A stretch of DNA of 50,074 bases, from assembly GCA_030834445.1 (NCBI GenBank), contig JAURFC010000004.1, forward strand, positions 1 to 50,074. The letters are read 5' to 3'. Position numbers and translations under genes: made by a program. Below the pieces are notes generated by a model that saw nothing but the letters and a program-made list of their open reading frames with translations, was not told the origin of the DNA and did no database searches. Below, piece by piece: positions 26,870 to 37,147 of this stretch (position 1 is the stretch's first letter; every line of letters begins with the position of its first letter). Source of the stretch: Bacillota bacterium. Its GTDB lineage: Bacteria; Bacillota_I; Bacilli_A; RFN20; CAG-826.

Positions 26870-28047
26870 AATGCGAATAAAATGCCTAGGTCACGGAAGA
26901 TTAATAAAATCATTAAACTCATGAGGATAAAGAAACCGATAAGGGATAACACATTTTTTAAGGTACTTGGGATCTCCCGGCGCATAATCCCTTCAATGGT
27001 AATCACCAGTAAATGCCAACCATCTAACCCGGGGAAGGGTAATAAATTAAAAATCGCCAAATTAACGGAGATGAGTCCCCACAGGAAAATATACGTACCA
27101 AGCCCAAGGTTTTCTAGGACACTCGAGGAGGTTGTAAAGATGGCGACAATGCCGCCCACTTGGTCTAGATTTTCCCCGGCAAAAAAACCGATTACTGTGT
27201 TGAAAATAAGTGAAACACCGCGGGTCCAATCCTGCCATGAAGCATCGATCGCTTCGACAAAGTTGTAATCTACCGTGTAAATATAAAAGGCGATACCTAT
27301 CGGTGCCCAATCAAAACCATCCTCGATGGCGATTGCTGACCACCGGACATCTACGGAACGGGTGGTAAATTCACTGGAGGACGTATACGTGCGAATGGGT
27401 AAACTTAAATCAATAAAGTCATCCAAGGACGTGGGAACAAAGCGAACCCAGGTGTTGGCAAGATCAACATAACCCACATCCAAAATGTCATTGAGGGTCG
27501 CTTCATAACTTTCCGGATCTTGAATGCGTAAACGATACGTTCGTGAAGGATCGGAGGTAACGAGGGGTTCGGTTTGTTCAGCTAGGGCGTTAAAATCTAA
27601 CACTTCCCCTGTTTGAATGCCAGCTTGACTCCCAAGGGAACCTGTTTCAATGACGAGCTGATTCGTGAGTTGTTGTTGAGTAAATCCCCAATTCGATAAA
27701 AAGAATAAAATAAACGCGAGAATGAAGTTTAAAATAACCCCTGCCGACATGATGACAGCCCGTTTGGGTTTACTTATCCCGAGTAAACTTCGTGACCGTG
27801 GAATATCGATGCCTTCTAAAGAAACTTCTTCCCCATACATCGCCACATACCCACCGAGTGGAAACGCTTTAATCGAATACGTCGTTTCTCCTCGTTTAAA
27901 TGAGATGAGTTTGGGGCCAAATCCTAAGGAAAATTCCCGAACATAAACCCCGAATGCTTTGGCAGCCACAAAATGGCCGAGTTCATGAATAAACACAAGT
28001 AAACCAAGTGATAATACGAAGAGAAGTGTGGAGATAATGTCGTTCAT
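26860..28047 (-). CDS. rseP: Site-2 protease family RseP/RasP zinc metalloprotease
   Basis: HELGHFVAAK and NLLPFPGLDGWHLL. Confidence 0.93.
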   Translation of the reverse strand: MNDIISTLLFVLSLGLLVFIHELGHFVAAKAFGVYVREFSLGFGPKLISFKRGETTYSIKAFPLGGYVAMYGEEVSLEGIDIPRSRSLLGISKPKRAVIMSAGVILNFILAFILFFLSNWGFTQQQLTNQLVIETGSLGSQAGIQTGEVLDFNALAEQTEPLVTSDPSRTYRLRIQDPESYEATLNDILDVGYVDLANTWVRFVPTSLDDFIDLSLPIRTYTSSSEFTTRSVDVRWSAIAIEDGFDWAPIGIAFYIYTVDYNFVEAIDASWQDWTRGVSLIFNTVIGFFAGENLDQVGGIVAIFTTSSSVLENLGLGTYIFLWGLISVNLAIFNLLPFPGLDGWHLLVITIEGIMRREIPSTLKNVLSLIGFFILMSLMILLIFRDLGILFALWL

Positions 28048-28114
28048 AAACCCTCAAAAAGACTTAAAAAAATCTAGTCTCATTGTAGCAAATTATCGTC
28101 CGCTTGAGGACGGT

Positions 28115-29068
28115 TTATTGTAAAGCGATGACCCAATCGTAAATCACAGTTAAGACAAGCGAAGTCACCAAACACGCCATCATAAAGGAATCAATCCGAT
28201 CGAGAATGCCGCCATGGTCGCCTAAAAGGGTCGAAAAATGTTTAATTCCAAATTCTCGTTTAATGATCGAGAATGTAAAGTCCCCCAGCGTACTCACGAG
28301 GGGAATAATGAGTGACAATAACACTAAAAAGTACCACTCCTGCATCGTTAAAAAAGAAAGTAAGGGTGTGCCGAGAGCGTCCATCATCACGGCAAAACCA
28401 AAGGAACTTAAAAACGAAATAATGACGCCGCCATAAAATCCTTCCCAGGTTTTGTTTTTCGAGACGCGCACATTCATTTTGTTTCGCCCTAAAAGAGAAC
28501 CGACAAAATAGGCGCCAATGTCCGTCATAAAGGTACCAATACCCACATAAATAAGTAGGAGACTATTGGCAAGATTATCGCGTGAGGCCATTAAAAAATT
28601 AGGAAAAAAACGTAAATAGAGAAACCCTTGAAAACTTAAAGTAATTAATAATACTAAGGCGATTAAAAACGTCGCATCTTGAACCTTAAAGCGCACATCC
28701 GTAATCGAGGAGAAGAAAAGGGTACCAGCAAACACGGTCAAAAAGATGGTAGGAAGTTCTAATTTTTCCATCCCCACATCAAAGCCCCATTCGGTGACAT
28801 TAAAACCGAGTTGTTGAAAGTTGTTATAAAGAAAAATCCAAAAGACTAAACTGAAACTCATGCCGTAGACAAACCAACGAATCGGAAGCGGAAACGGGCG
28901 TTCAATCCGAATTTGTAAAAGTTCTTTAATGGCAAAGAAAAGTCCACCTGCGGCAAATAACACAATCCACCAATCTCCGAATAAAATCGCAGGAAAGGCG
29001 ACAAAAAATAAAACGAGACCGACGATCAGTCGATTCAACGTGGAACGTTGAAACGTCTTCATTTCCAT
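28115..29068 (-). CDS. cdsA: Phosphatidate cytidylyltransferase
   Basis: GSLLGRNKMNVRVSKNKTWEGFYGG...LGDFTFSIIKREFGIKHFSTLLGDHGGILDRIDS. Confidence 0.94.
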   Translation of the reverse strand: MEMKTFQRSTLNRLIVGLVLFFVAFPAILFGDWWIVLFAAGGLFFAIKELLQIRIERPFPLPIRWFVYGMSFSLVFWIFLYNNFQQLGFNVTEWGFDVGMEKLELPTIFLTVFAGTLFFSSITDVRFKVQDATFLIALVLLITLSFQGFLYLRFFPNFLMASRDNLANSLLLIYVGIGTFMTDIGAYFVGSLLGRNKMNVRVSKNKTWEGFYGGVIISFLSSFGFAVMMDALGTPLLSFLTMQEWYFLVLLSLIIPLVSTLGDFTFSIIKREFGIKHFSTLLGDHGGILDRIDSFMMACLVTSLVLTVIYDWVIALQ

Positions 29069-29794
29069 CTAGGATTCCTTTCCAAAACGACGTTGACGGT
29101 GCGCGAATTGATCAAGGGCGTCGTGCAGGACCGTCACGGTAAAATCTGGCCAATGGTTTTCCACAAAAATAAGTTCACTATAAGCGAGGTGCAATAACAT
29201 AAAATTCGACAAACGTTGTTCACCCGACGTGCGAATCAAACAATCAATCGGTGGCAATAAATCGCCTAACCATGTATGAGAAAAAAGGGTTGATTCTTGA
29301 ATCGCTTCAACAGGAAGATCCCCATTTGCAACTTTTTTAGCAATACGTTTACTCATTTCCACAAGTTCTTGAGTTCCCCCGTAATTTAAACAAACGTTAA
29401 GTATATAACCGTGAAAATTTTTTGTTTCTTCAATTAACTCACGAACAACTTTCTGAGTAGTTTTAGGTAAACCCAAGATATCTCCGGAAACAACAAACCG
29501 TATTTGGACCTTTAAAAGACGTTGTTTATATTGTTTTGCAAAGGTTTCTAGAATAATAAAAAGTCCTTCAACTTCTTGTTGAGAACGTTTCCAATTTTCG
29601 GTAGAGAACGCAAATAAGGATAGGTAATGGATACCTAAACGTTTGGCTTCTTCGGCAATGTCTATGACACGTTTTGCGCCTTCTTCATGGCCTTTTAAGC
29701 GTGGTAAACCTTTGGCTTTAGCCCACCGACCATTGCCATCCATAATGACAGCAAGATGCGTTGGTAGCGTTGAATTGGATGTGTTTTGATCCAT
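29069..29794 (-). CDS. uppS: Undecaprenyl diphosphate synthase
   Basis: LAVIMDGNGRWAKAKGLPR; ATG 29794 preferred over TTG 29809. Confidence 0.95.
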   Translation of the reverse strand: MDQNTSNSTLPTHLAVIMDGNGRWAKAKGLPRLKGHEEGAKRVIDIAEEAKRLGIHYLSLFAFSTENWKRSQQEVEGLFIILETFAKQYKQRLLKVQIRFVVSGDILGLPKTTQKVVRELIEETKNFHGYILNVCLNYGGTQELVEMSKRIAKKVANGDLPVEAIQESTLFSHTWLGDLLPPIDCLIRTSGEQRLSNFMLLHLAYSELIFVENHWPDFTVTVLHDALDQFAHRQRRFGKES

Positions 29795-29838
29795 AAGCAA
29801 ATTATACAACTCCCCCTTGTTGAAACATAGAAAAACCC

Positions 29839-30381
29839 TTACAAGGTAAGAATGTCGTGTTCTTTTTCTTGATAAATGGCGTCAATTTGACGAATAAAGT
29901 CATCATAGACTTTGGTCATCTCGGCTTCAATGCGTTTTTGTAAATCTTCGGTATATTCATCATCGGTCAGTAAACTGAGTGCATCTTTACGAATGGAACG
30001 AATGGCGACTTTGGCATCTTCCGCTTGTTTTTTAGCAAGCTTCGCATATTCCTTACGACGTTCTTCGGTTAATGCCGGTAAATTTAAACGTAAGGTCGTT
30101 GCATCCACAATTGGATTTAACCCTAAGTCCGAGGTTAAAATAGCATCTGAGATTGCTTTAATATCGCCTTTATCATACGGCTTTATTAAAAGTTGACGTG
30201 GTTCTGGGACCGAAACGGAGGCGATTTGGTTAATCGGCAACATATCGCCATAGTAATCCACCATCACACGGTCGAGTAAGGCAACACTCGCGCGTCCAGT
30301 GCGAATACTATTCAAATTCATTTTTAAGGCATGGATGGTTTTTTCCATGCTATTTTTGGCGTCTAATACAAGTTCATCCAT
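29839..30381 (-). CDS. frr: Ribosome recycling factor
   Basis: LNSIRTGRASVALLDRVMVDYYG. Confidence 0.97.
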   Translation of the reverse strand: MDELVLDAKNSMEKTIHALKMNLNSIRTGRASVALLDRVMVDYYGDMLPINQIASVSVPEPRQLLIKPYDKGDIKAISDAILTSDLGLNPIVDATTLRLNLPALTEERRKEYAKLAKKQAEDAKVAIRSIRKDALSLLTDDEYTEDLQKRIEAEMTKVYDDFIRQIDAIYQEKEHDILTL

Positions 30382-30383
30382 GG

Positions 30384-31103
30384 TTATACTCCTTTTTTTA
30401 AGGTGGTGCCAATCGCCGGGTTATCTAACACCGCTTCCATATTGCCCTCTTGATTCATATCAAAGACACGAATGACGATGTCACTGTTTTTTAATAAGGA
30501 CACGGCTGTTAAATCCATGACTTCCAATTTTTTATTGAGCATTTCATCAAAGGTTAACACAGGAATAAGTTTTGCATCGGCGTGTTGTTTAGGATCACGG
30601 TCGTAGACCCCTTCCACCCCATTTTTTGCCATAAAGATGGCTTCGGCTTGAATTTCCATCGCGCGTAATGAAGCGGTGGTATCGGTAGAGAAATACGGCG
30701 AACCTGTTCCCCCTGCAAAAATAACTACGCGACCTTTTTCAAGGTGACGAATTGCACGGCGGCGAATATAATTTTCCGCAACTTGTTCGACATGAATTGA
30801 GGATAAAACTCGGCATTGGACACCTTCATTTTCTAACGCAGATTGTAACGCGAGTGAATTAATGATGGTTCCAAGCATCCCCATGTAATCGGCGGTTGAC
30901 GCTTCAATGCCAATCGAGCGCGCTAATTTACCGCGCCAAATATTCCCCGCACCAATCACAATCGAAACTTGAATCCCGCGTTCATGAATGCGTTTAATCG
31001 CCTTAGCAACCCGCGATAAGTGATCGGATTCTAAAATCGTTTTCGCGTGGTGATCGGCCAGTGCTTCTCCGGATAATTTAATGAGTATGCGATGATATGC
31101 CAT
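30384..31103 (-). CDS. pyrH: UMP kinase
   Basis: ILIKLSGEALA, IGAGNIWRG, FAGGTGSPYFSTDTTA. Confidence 0.97.
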   Translation of the reverse strand: MAYHRILIKLSGEALADHHAKTILESDHLSRVAKAIKRIHERGIQVSIVIGAGNIWRGKLARSIGIEASTADYMGMLGTIINSLALQSALENEGVQCRVLSSIHVEQVAENYIRRRAIRHLEKGRVVIFAGGTGSPYFSTDTTASLRAMEIQAEAIFMAKNGVEGVYDRDPKQHADAKLIPVLTFDEMLNKKLEVMDLTAVSLLKNSDIVIRVFDMNQEGNMEAVLDNPAIGTTLKKGV

Positions 31104-31132
31104 GACGTTACCTCTCCTTATTATACATACAA

Positions 31133-31157
31133 AAAAACACTCTTAACGAGTGTTTTT
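31133..31157 (-). terminator. Terminator whose loop contains the tsf stop codon
   Basis: Minus strand AACACTCG-TTAA-GAGTGTTTTTTT. Confidence 0.7.
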
Positions 31158-32027
31158 AAGTTGCGCTTCGACCTCAGAAGCGAAGTCAACGACTTTTTTC
31201 TCAATGCCTTCACCCACTTTGAAACGGGCGAATTGTACGACTTTAGCTTGATGTTTTGCTAAGACGTTTTTAACGGGTTCTTCCGTTTCAGACATCATGA
31301 ACGGTTGGGCATCCAACGATTTTTCTTTGAACAGTGTATTGACTTTACCTTCGACAATCTTTTCAAGAATGTTGGTAGGTTTACCTGCAAGCTTTTCATC
31401 CGCGGACACAAGGGCTTGTTGTTTTGCTTTTTCTTCTGCGATGAGGGTTGGATCAATCGCATCGAATGAAACATATTCAGGATTACGGTCGGTGATGTGC
31501 ATCGCGAGCTGTTCGGCAAAGGCAGCATCGCCTCCTTCAACGACTACGATGGAGGAAACCACCCCATTCATATGAACGTATTGACCAAATTGTTGATTCG
31601 AAGTTTTGAAAAGTAGGGCAAAGCGACGTAAAGATAATTTTTCACCAATTTTAACCGTTGCATCGGTGAATAAATTTGTCGTTAAGCGAAGGGCTTCTTC
31701 TAAGGAAGCCGGTTTTTTCGCTAATAAAATGCTCGCAGTTTCGTCCACTAACGCTCGGAATGGTTCACCACGGGAAACGAAATCCGTTTCACAGTTAACT
31801 TCCACAAGAAGCATGGAAGCCCCATCGGCACTCGCATACACAAGGGATAACCCTTCTGCTGCGACACGGTCTGCTTTTTTAGCAGCCTTTAAAACACCTT
31901 TTTCTTTAAGCCATTCTTGGGCTGCTTTGAGGTCCATGTTGGATTCCAACAAGGCTTTTTTGCAGTCCATCATCCCCGCGCCGGTAATTTCGCGAAGTTC
32001 TTTAATCAAGGCAATCATGTCTGCCAT
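31143..32027 (-). CDS. tsf: Elongation factor Ts
   Basis: LREITGAGMMDCKKALLES; CETDFVSR. Confidence 0.97.
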   Translation of the reverse strand: MADMIALIKELREITGAGMMDCKKALLESNMDLKAAQEWLKEKGVLKAAKKADRVAAEGLSLVYASADGASMLLVEVNCETDFVSRGEPFRALVDETASILLAKKPASLEEALRLTTNLFTDATVKIGEKLSLRRFALLFKTSNQQFGQYVHMNGVVSSIVVVEGGDAAFAEQLAMHITDRNPEYVSFDAIDPTLIAEEKAKQQALVSADEKLAGKPTNILEKIVEGKVNTLFKEKSLDAQPFMMSETEEPVKNVLAKHQAKVVQFARFKVGEGIEKKVVDFASEVEAQLKNTR

Positions 32028-32030
32028 GGT

Positions 32031-32987
32031 TTATTCTTCCTTAGCGTCAATTTTGACGGTGGTTTCTGCCGCAGGGGCAGGAGCGGCTGGGCGTTCTTCA
32101 TAACGACGATCGCGTCGGGGAGGACGGTTTTCATTCGGTTTGTTGAGTTCTTTTAAGACCGCGAGTTTGGCCAAATAGTCATCATCGCTAGTGTAGGCAA
32201 CCACAGGGGCGCCTCCTTTTGCTTCGACAATCGCATCGGCTAAGGTTTGTACAATTAATTTCACAGAACCGACGGCATCATCATTCCCAGGAATCGGGAA
32301 ATCCACTACGTCTGGATCACAGTTGGTGTCGGTAATACCAAACACAGGAATGTTTAATTTACGGGCTTCGGCAACGGCGTTGTGGTCAATCATTGGATCG
32401 ACAACAAACACGGCTTTGGGTAAACCACGAATTTCTTTAATCCCTTCAAAGTTCTTGAAGAGTTTTTCTTTTAATTTACGAAGATTGTTCGCTTCTTTCT
32501 TGGGAAGTAAAGCAAGCGTACCATCGGTTTCTTGGGCTTCTAAATCTTTAAGGTAACGAATACGACCAAGAATCGTACGGAAGTTGGTTAAGGTTCCACC
32601 TAACCAACGCGTGTTAATGTAGAAAGAGCCCGAACGTAACGCTTCTTCTTTGATGATGCCTTGAATTTGTTTTTTGGTACCGACGAATAAGACGGTACCT
32701 TTGTTATTGACGATTTCTTTGAGTTTCGCATACGCTTCTTCAATTTTCGTCACGGTTTTCTTTAAATCAACGATATAAATACCACGGTCTGAGGTATAAA
32801 TAAATTTCGCCATTTTGGGATTCCACTTGCGCATTTGATGACCATATTGGACACCGGCAGCTGCAAGTTTCTTCATCGAGATGATCGGTTCATTGGTTTG
32901 AACGACCACGTCTTCCATCGTCATTTCGTTCGTGTTTTCTGTTGCTTCGACAGCAGGTTGAACGACACCTTTTTCTTGTTCACTCAT
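32031..32987 (-). CDS. rpsB: 30S ribosomal protein S2, with N- and C-terminal extensions
   Basis: GVQYGHQMRKWNPKMAKFIYTSDRGIYIVDL; ATG 32987 with aggagga RBS. Confidence 0.97.
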   Translation of the reverse strand: MSEQEKGVVQPAVEATENTNEMTMEDVVVQTNEPIISMKKLAAAGVQYGHQMRKWNPKMAKFIYTSDRGIYIVDLKKTVTKIEEAYAKLKEIVNNKGTVLFVGTKKQIQGIIKEEALRSGSFYINTRWLGGTLTNFRTILGRIRYLKDLEAQETDGTLALLPKKEANNLRKLKEKLFKNFEGIKEIRGLPKAVFVVDPMIDHNAVAEARKLNIPVFGITDTNCDPDVVDFPIPGNDDAVGSVKLIVQTLADAIVEAKGGAPVVAYTSDDDYLAKLAVLKELNKPNENRPPRRDRRYEERPAAPAPAAETTVKIDAKEE

Positions 32988-32999
32988 GGTGAATCCTCC

Positions 33000-33110
33000 T
33001 ATTTGTTGAGCCTCCATCACTTCGAACAACGTGCCCTAACCGAAGTTAGACAATGGCGGTTGAATTCATGATGTGTGTTGTCTCTATGGTGACATAGAGC
33101 GTGTAAATAA
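33000..33110 (-). promoter_or_regulatory. Possible structured rpsB 5' leader
   Basis: ACTTCG...CGAAGT and CTAAC-ttcg-GTTAG pairing upstream of rpsB. Confidence 0.35.
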
Positions 33111-33140
33111 TAGCACATCTATCCGTAATAGCAAAGGAAT

Positions 33141-34049
33141 TTAACGCTTTTTTTGTTTTCCTCGCGGATGATTTTCATGGTAGGTTTTTAACATAGCTTC
33201 GGTAGATACATGCGTATAAATTTGTGTGGTTTGAATCGATTGATGCCCCAGCAGTTCTTGAATCATGCGTAAATCCGCCCCTTGATCTAATAATTGCGTG
33301 GCAAACGCATGACGAAGTTGATGCGGGTGCAAATGCGTTCCTTGCATGCGGGTCATCTTGGCCAACAAAAATTGAATTCCCCGCGGTGTCAATGGCGTTC
33401 CGGATTGATTTAAAAAGACGTGGGATGTATTTGAGTCTGCTGTTTTGTGGAGGAGCAGTTGGGGGCGAATTTGCTTTAGGTATTGGTCCATTAGACCTTG
33501 GGTGGACGGTCGTAAGGGAACAATGCGTTCTTTACTTCCTTTACCCAGCACGCGCAAAAACCGACGGGATCGATCGATCATGAGTAACGTTAACCCTGCA
33601 ACTTCACTCACGCGAAGTCCAGAATAATACATGCATTCAAGCAGGCACAGATCACGGATTTTCATACTGTCTTCCCGTTGCCTGATGTGCTCTAAGATTG
33701 CTTCCATCGTTGTTTCAGAGGCAGGATCCGGCAAACGAATGTGTCCCTTGGACGGTGCAAGCATGGCAAAGGGATTTAATTTTAAATGCCCTTGACGCAC
33801 ATGATAAGCGTACAAATGTTTTAAGCTTGCTACATGCCGGCGCATGGAAGGCATCGATAATCCTTCTTGCCGTAAATGACTTAAATAATGGCGAATTTCA
33901 GGCAAACCGACCGTGTCAAATTTCCAGGATTGCGTTTTTAAAAAAGCAAAATAATGCGTACTATCGCGTTGATAGGCCGCTAAGGTATGGGCGGCATACT
34001 TTCGTTCATGGAGTAAATAATCTAAATACGTGGCAAGCAGTTGATTCAT
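33141..34049 (-). CDS. xerC: Tyrosine recombinase XerC-like
   Basis: HPHQLRHAFATQLLDQGADLRMIQELLGHQSIQTTQIYTH. Confidence 0.93.
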   Translation of the reverse strand: MNQLLATYLDYLLHERKYAAHTLAAYQRDSTHYFAFLKTQSWKFDTVGLPEIRHYLSHLRQEGLSMPSMRRHVASLKHLYAYHVRQGHLKLNPFAMLAPSKGHIRLPDPASETTMEAILEHIRQREDSMKIRDLCLLECMYYSGLRVSEVAGLTLLMIDRSRRFLRVLGKGSKERIVPLRPSTQGLMDQYLKQIRPQLLLHKTADSNTSHVFLNQSGTPLTPRGIQFLLAKMTRMQGTHLHPHQLRHAFATQLLDQGADLRMIQELLGHQSIQTTQIYTHVSTEAMLKTYHENHPRGKQKKR

Positions 34050-34065
34050 GCCTATAGTATACCGA

Positions 34066-36192
34066 TTAGGCGGCGTCTTTTTTCGGGAAGGGTGTCAAGT
34101 TTTCCAAATAATCACACTTTGGGAACCCAGAACAACCAATAAAGGGTCGTTTGGTTTTCTTGGCAATCCGTTTCAGTAACGGTTTACCACATTTCGGGCA
34201 AGCGCGACCGACTTCTTCTACGACGGGTTTTTCCTTCGGTTTAAACACTTTGACACCGTCTTCGGTTGTTTCTTCGTCGTGGTCTTCCCCTTCTTTTTCG
34301 GGCCAAGGGAACGGCACTTGATTGACATTGTAATTACACGTAGGGTATTCTGAACATCCTAAAAACACACCGAATTTGGAGCGACGCGGAACAATGACCC
34401 CATGGCAACCTGGTTTCGGACATTTTCCATAAAACTGCATCGCCGGATGATCGTTGGGTAAATCGCCTGCCGCGTCATATTGTTCTTTAAAGTGGGTGTA
34501 AAAAGCGGATAAAAGTTCGCAACGTGTCTTTTCGCCATCTTTAACTTCATCGAGTTTAAGTTCCATATCGGACGTGTACGTGGCATTAATAAAATCAGAG
34601 AAATACTGAACGAGGTAAGCAATCGCCGCATGCGCTTCAGGGTTAGGATAAAGCGTATGACCTTTGACCGAGACGTAATGATGTTGTTTTAACCGATCAA
34701 TTGTTGCGGCATACGTGGAAGGACGACCAATACCTTGATATTCAAGTTCTTGAATGAGTTTAGCTTCTGAGAAGCGTCCAGGACCTGCAGTTTGATGCGC
34801 TTCAAATCCATCTTGATGGAGTGGATACACTTGTCCTTGAAAGAGTTGCGGTAACTCCGGTTCATCGGTTTCTTCACTCATGCCATAGGCACGGCGGAAT
34901 CCTGGGAACGTGACCACACTTCCTGAAACTTTGAAAGTAAAATCGCCCCCCGTTAATGAATAGGTCGTAATTTCATATTGTTGCGGCGTCATGAGCGAGG
35001 CTAACGTACGATTAAAAATAAGGCGATAGAGTTTGAGTTGATCTGGACTCAAGTACGAGGCAATTGATTCTGGGGTTCTTGACACACTGGTGGGACGGAT
35101 CGCTTCGTGGGCATCTTGACTTTGCAAGACCACGGTTTTGGATTTCGGCGCACTTGCGACATAGGCTTCGCCATATTGCTGGGTGATAAACGTTTGCGCA
35201 TCGGAGGTAAATCCTGCGGATAATCGGTCTGAATCGGTACGCATATACGTAATCAAACCCACTTGTTCGCCATGAATGGAAACCCCTTCATAGAGCTCTT
35301 GGGCAATCTTTTGGGTTTTCTTTGGAGAGAATTTTAAATAACTACTTGCATCTTGTTGAAGGGTGGACGTACGAAACGCGGCTTTGGATTCGCGTTTTTT
35401 CTTTTGCATGCTGACATCGGTCAAGGTGACTTCCGTCGGAAGTTTGCCTAATAAGTCATTCGCTTTGGCTTCGGAATCAATGGGAATAATTTTTTTATAC
35501 CCCTTGGGATCGGATTTATCGTCGGTCATTTTTAAGGTTTGTCCTTGATACTGCGTGGCTTCGACAGCCAAGGGTCCTTGAGGGGTTGTCAACGACGTTT
35601 TTAAGGTGTAATACGCTTGAGGGACAAAGGCGAGCACTTCAATTTCACGTTCAATGACAAACCGTAAGGCAACCGATTGAACACGTCCTCCTGCCGGTGA
35701 ATATACTTTTTTATTGAGAATTTTTGACAGCATAAACCCGACAATACGGTCTAAAATACGTCGTGCTTCTTGGGATTGCACCATATCCATATTAATGGCA
35801 CGCGGTTGGGCAATTGCTTCAAGAATTTTACTTTTTGTAATTTCATAAAATTCAATGCGTTCAGTCTTTTTCGGATCAAGCGCCATCGCATCGGCTAAGT
35901 GCCAGGCAATGGATTCCCCTTCGCGGTCGGGATCGGTTGCCAGAATCACCTTATCCATTTTTTTGGCTTGCTTGGTTAAAGTTTCAACGAGTTTTTCTTT
36001 GCCTTTAATGATGGTGTAGGTAGGTTGAAAACAATGGTCGATATCGACACCAAATCCTTGTTTTCCTGAAATCGCTAAATCACGAACATGGCCTTTGGAC
36101 GAGGCAATCGTGTACGTATCGGGTAATTCGGCCACATATTTTTCAAAGGTTTTTTGTTTGGTGGGCGATTCGACAATTAATAAGATGTTCAT
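34066..36192 (-). CDS. topA: DNA topoisomerase I
   Basis: VESPTKQKTFEKY, TDPDREGESIAWHL, C-terminal CxxC zinc ribbons. Confidence 0.97.
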   Translation of the reverse strand: MNILLIVESPTKQKTFEKYVAELPDTYTIASSKGHVRDLAISGKQGFGVDIDHCFQPTYTIIKGKEKLVETLTKQAKKMDKVILATDPDREGESIAWHLADAMALDPKKTERIEFYEITKSKILEAIAQPRAINMDMVQSQEARRILDRIVGFMLSKILNKKVYSPAGGRVQSVALRFVIEREIEVLAFVPQAYYTLKTSLTTPQGPLAVEATQYQGQTLKMTDDKSDPKGYKKIIPIDSEAKANDLLGKLPTEVTLTDVSMQKKKRESKAAFRTSTLQQDASSYLKFSPKKTQKIAQELYEGVSIHGEQVGLITYMRTDSDRLSAGFTSDAQTFITQQYGEAYVASAPKSKTVVLQSQDAHEAIRPTSVSRTPESIASYLSPDQLKLYRLIFNRTLASLMTPQQYEITTYSLTGGDFTFKVSGSVVTFPGFRRAYGMSEETDEPELPQLFQGQVYPLHQDGFEAHQTAGPGRFSEAKLIQELEYQGIGRPSTYAATIDRLKQHHYVSVKGHTLYPNPEAHAAIAYLVQYFSDFINATYTSDMELKLDEVKDGEKTRCELLSAFYTHFKEQYDAAGDLPNDHPAMQFYGKCPKPGCHGVIVPRRSKFGVFLGCSEYPTCNYNVNQVPFPWPEKEGEDHDEETTEDGVKVFKPKEKPVVEEVGRACPKCGKPLLKRIAKKTKRPFIGCSGFPKCDYLENLTPFPKKDAA

Positions 36193-36277
36193 ACAGACTC
36201 CATTCGACTAGAAAGTAGCAAGGAACCTTAACACGTGTCAATGAATTTAACTTCTGCTTTTTTCTTTATTTAATATA

Positions 36278-37117
36278 TTAAATAAATTTTTTTTCATGAT
36301 TTTCTTTAGCCGAAGTTGATCCCTTTTGCTCATGTTGGTCAAGCATGTGTTCCACGATATCTTGCGCCGATTCAACCAAGATCGCGCCATCCTTAATGAG
36401 ACGATTGGTGGAATTATCGGTACTGGCAAGATGCGGTAACACATACACATCTTTTCCTAAGTACAACGCATACCCAACCGTAATGAGTGTCCCACTTCGT
36501 TTTTTGGCTTCTGCGACAAACACCGCCTGGGCCAAACCCGCAATAATACGATTTCGCCACGGGAAATGCTCTTTATGAGGTTCGGTATCATGAGGATATT
36601 CCGATACCACAAGATGATCTTGACAAAGCGTTTTGTATAAAGCCTGATTTTCTTCGGGATAGCAGCGATCAATCCCTGAACCTAACACGGCAATCGTTTT
36701 TCCGTGCGCATCGAGCGCGGACTGATGGGCCATGGTATCAATGCCACGTGCCAACCCAGAAACGACAATAATGCCTTCTTCAATTAAGGCTTGGGTAATT
36801 TGTTGAGTCATCTTTAAACCATAAGGAGAAGCTTTCCGCGACCCAATCATCGCCAGGGATCGTGACCCCATGTGTAAAAGCTGTATATTGCCATAGTAAA
36901 AAAGCACAAAGGGGGGTTTATATATCTTTTTGAGAGATTCAGGATAATCATCATCAATAATCGTTAGTACTTGGGAATGAACAAGGTTTAACGCATGAAG
37001 GACCTCGTCTTCTTGAACGTGCTCTTTTTCTTTAATCGCTTGATAAATACGATTCCAATCCCCTTCGTATTTAATCGCTAAAAAAATAATAATATCTCGA
37101 CCTTTCATCATGGGCAT
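36278..37117 (-). CDS. dprA: DNA processing protein DprA
   Basis: SGLARGIDTMAHQSAL, FPWRNRIIAGLA, KRSGTLITVGYAL. Confidence 0.95.
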   Translation of the reverse strand: MPMMKGRDIIIFLAIKYEGDWNRIYQAIKEKEHVQEDEVLHALNLVHSQVLTIIDDDYPESLKKIYKPPFVLFYYGNIQLLHMGSRSLAMIGSRKASPYGLKMTQQITQALIEEGIIVVSGLARGIDTMAHQSALDAHGKTIAVLGSGIDRCYPEENQALYKTLCQDHLVVSEYPHDTEPHKEHFPWRNRIIAGLAQAVFVAEAKKRSGTLITVGYALYLGKDVYVLPHLASTDNSTNRLIKDGAILVESAQDIVEHMLDQHEQKGSTSAKENHEKKFI

Positions 37118-37147
37118 ACCTCTATCTAGGAGTAGATAGGGAAAAGA

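Noticed and set aside
26882-27268. 128-aa antisense ORF opposite rseP
   Set aside because: Composition reflects the reverse complement of a membrane protein gene; no independent coding evidence.
31606-32103. 165-aa plus-strand ORF antisense to tsf
   Set aside because: Shadow ORF opposite a strongly supported housekeeping gene; no RBS or family.
33141-34049. XerC-like recombinase as integrase of the cassettes
   Set aside because: It sits in conserved backbone next to topA and reads as the housekeeping XerC/CodV-type recombinase; no sign it is linked to the cassette ends.
36247-36450. 67-aa ORF overlapping the dprA 3' end as a separate gene or frameshift
   Set aside because: Alternate-frame translation of dprA; dprA is intact.
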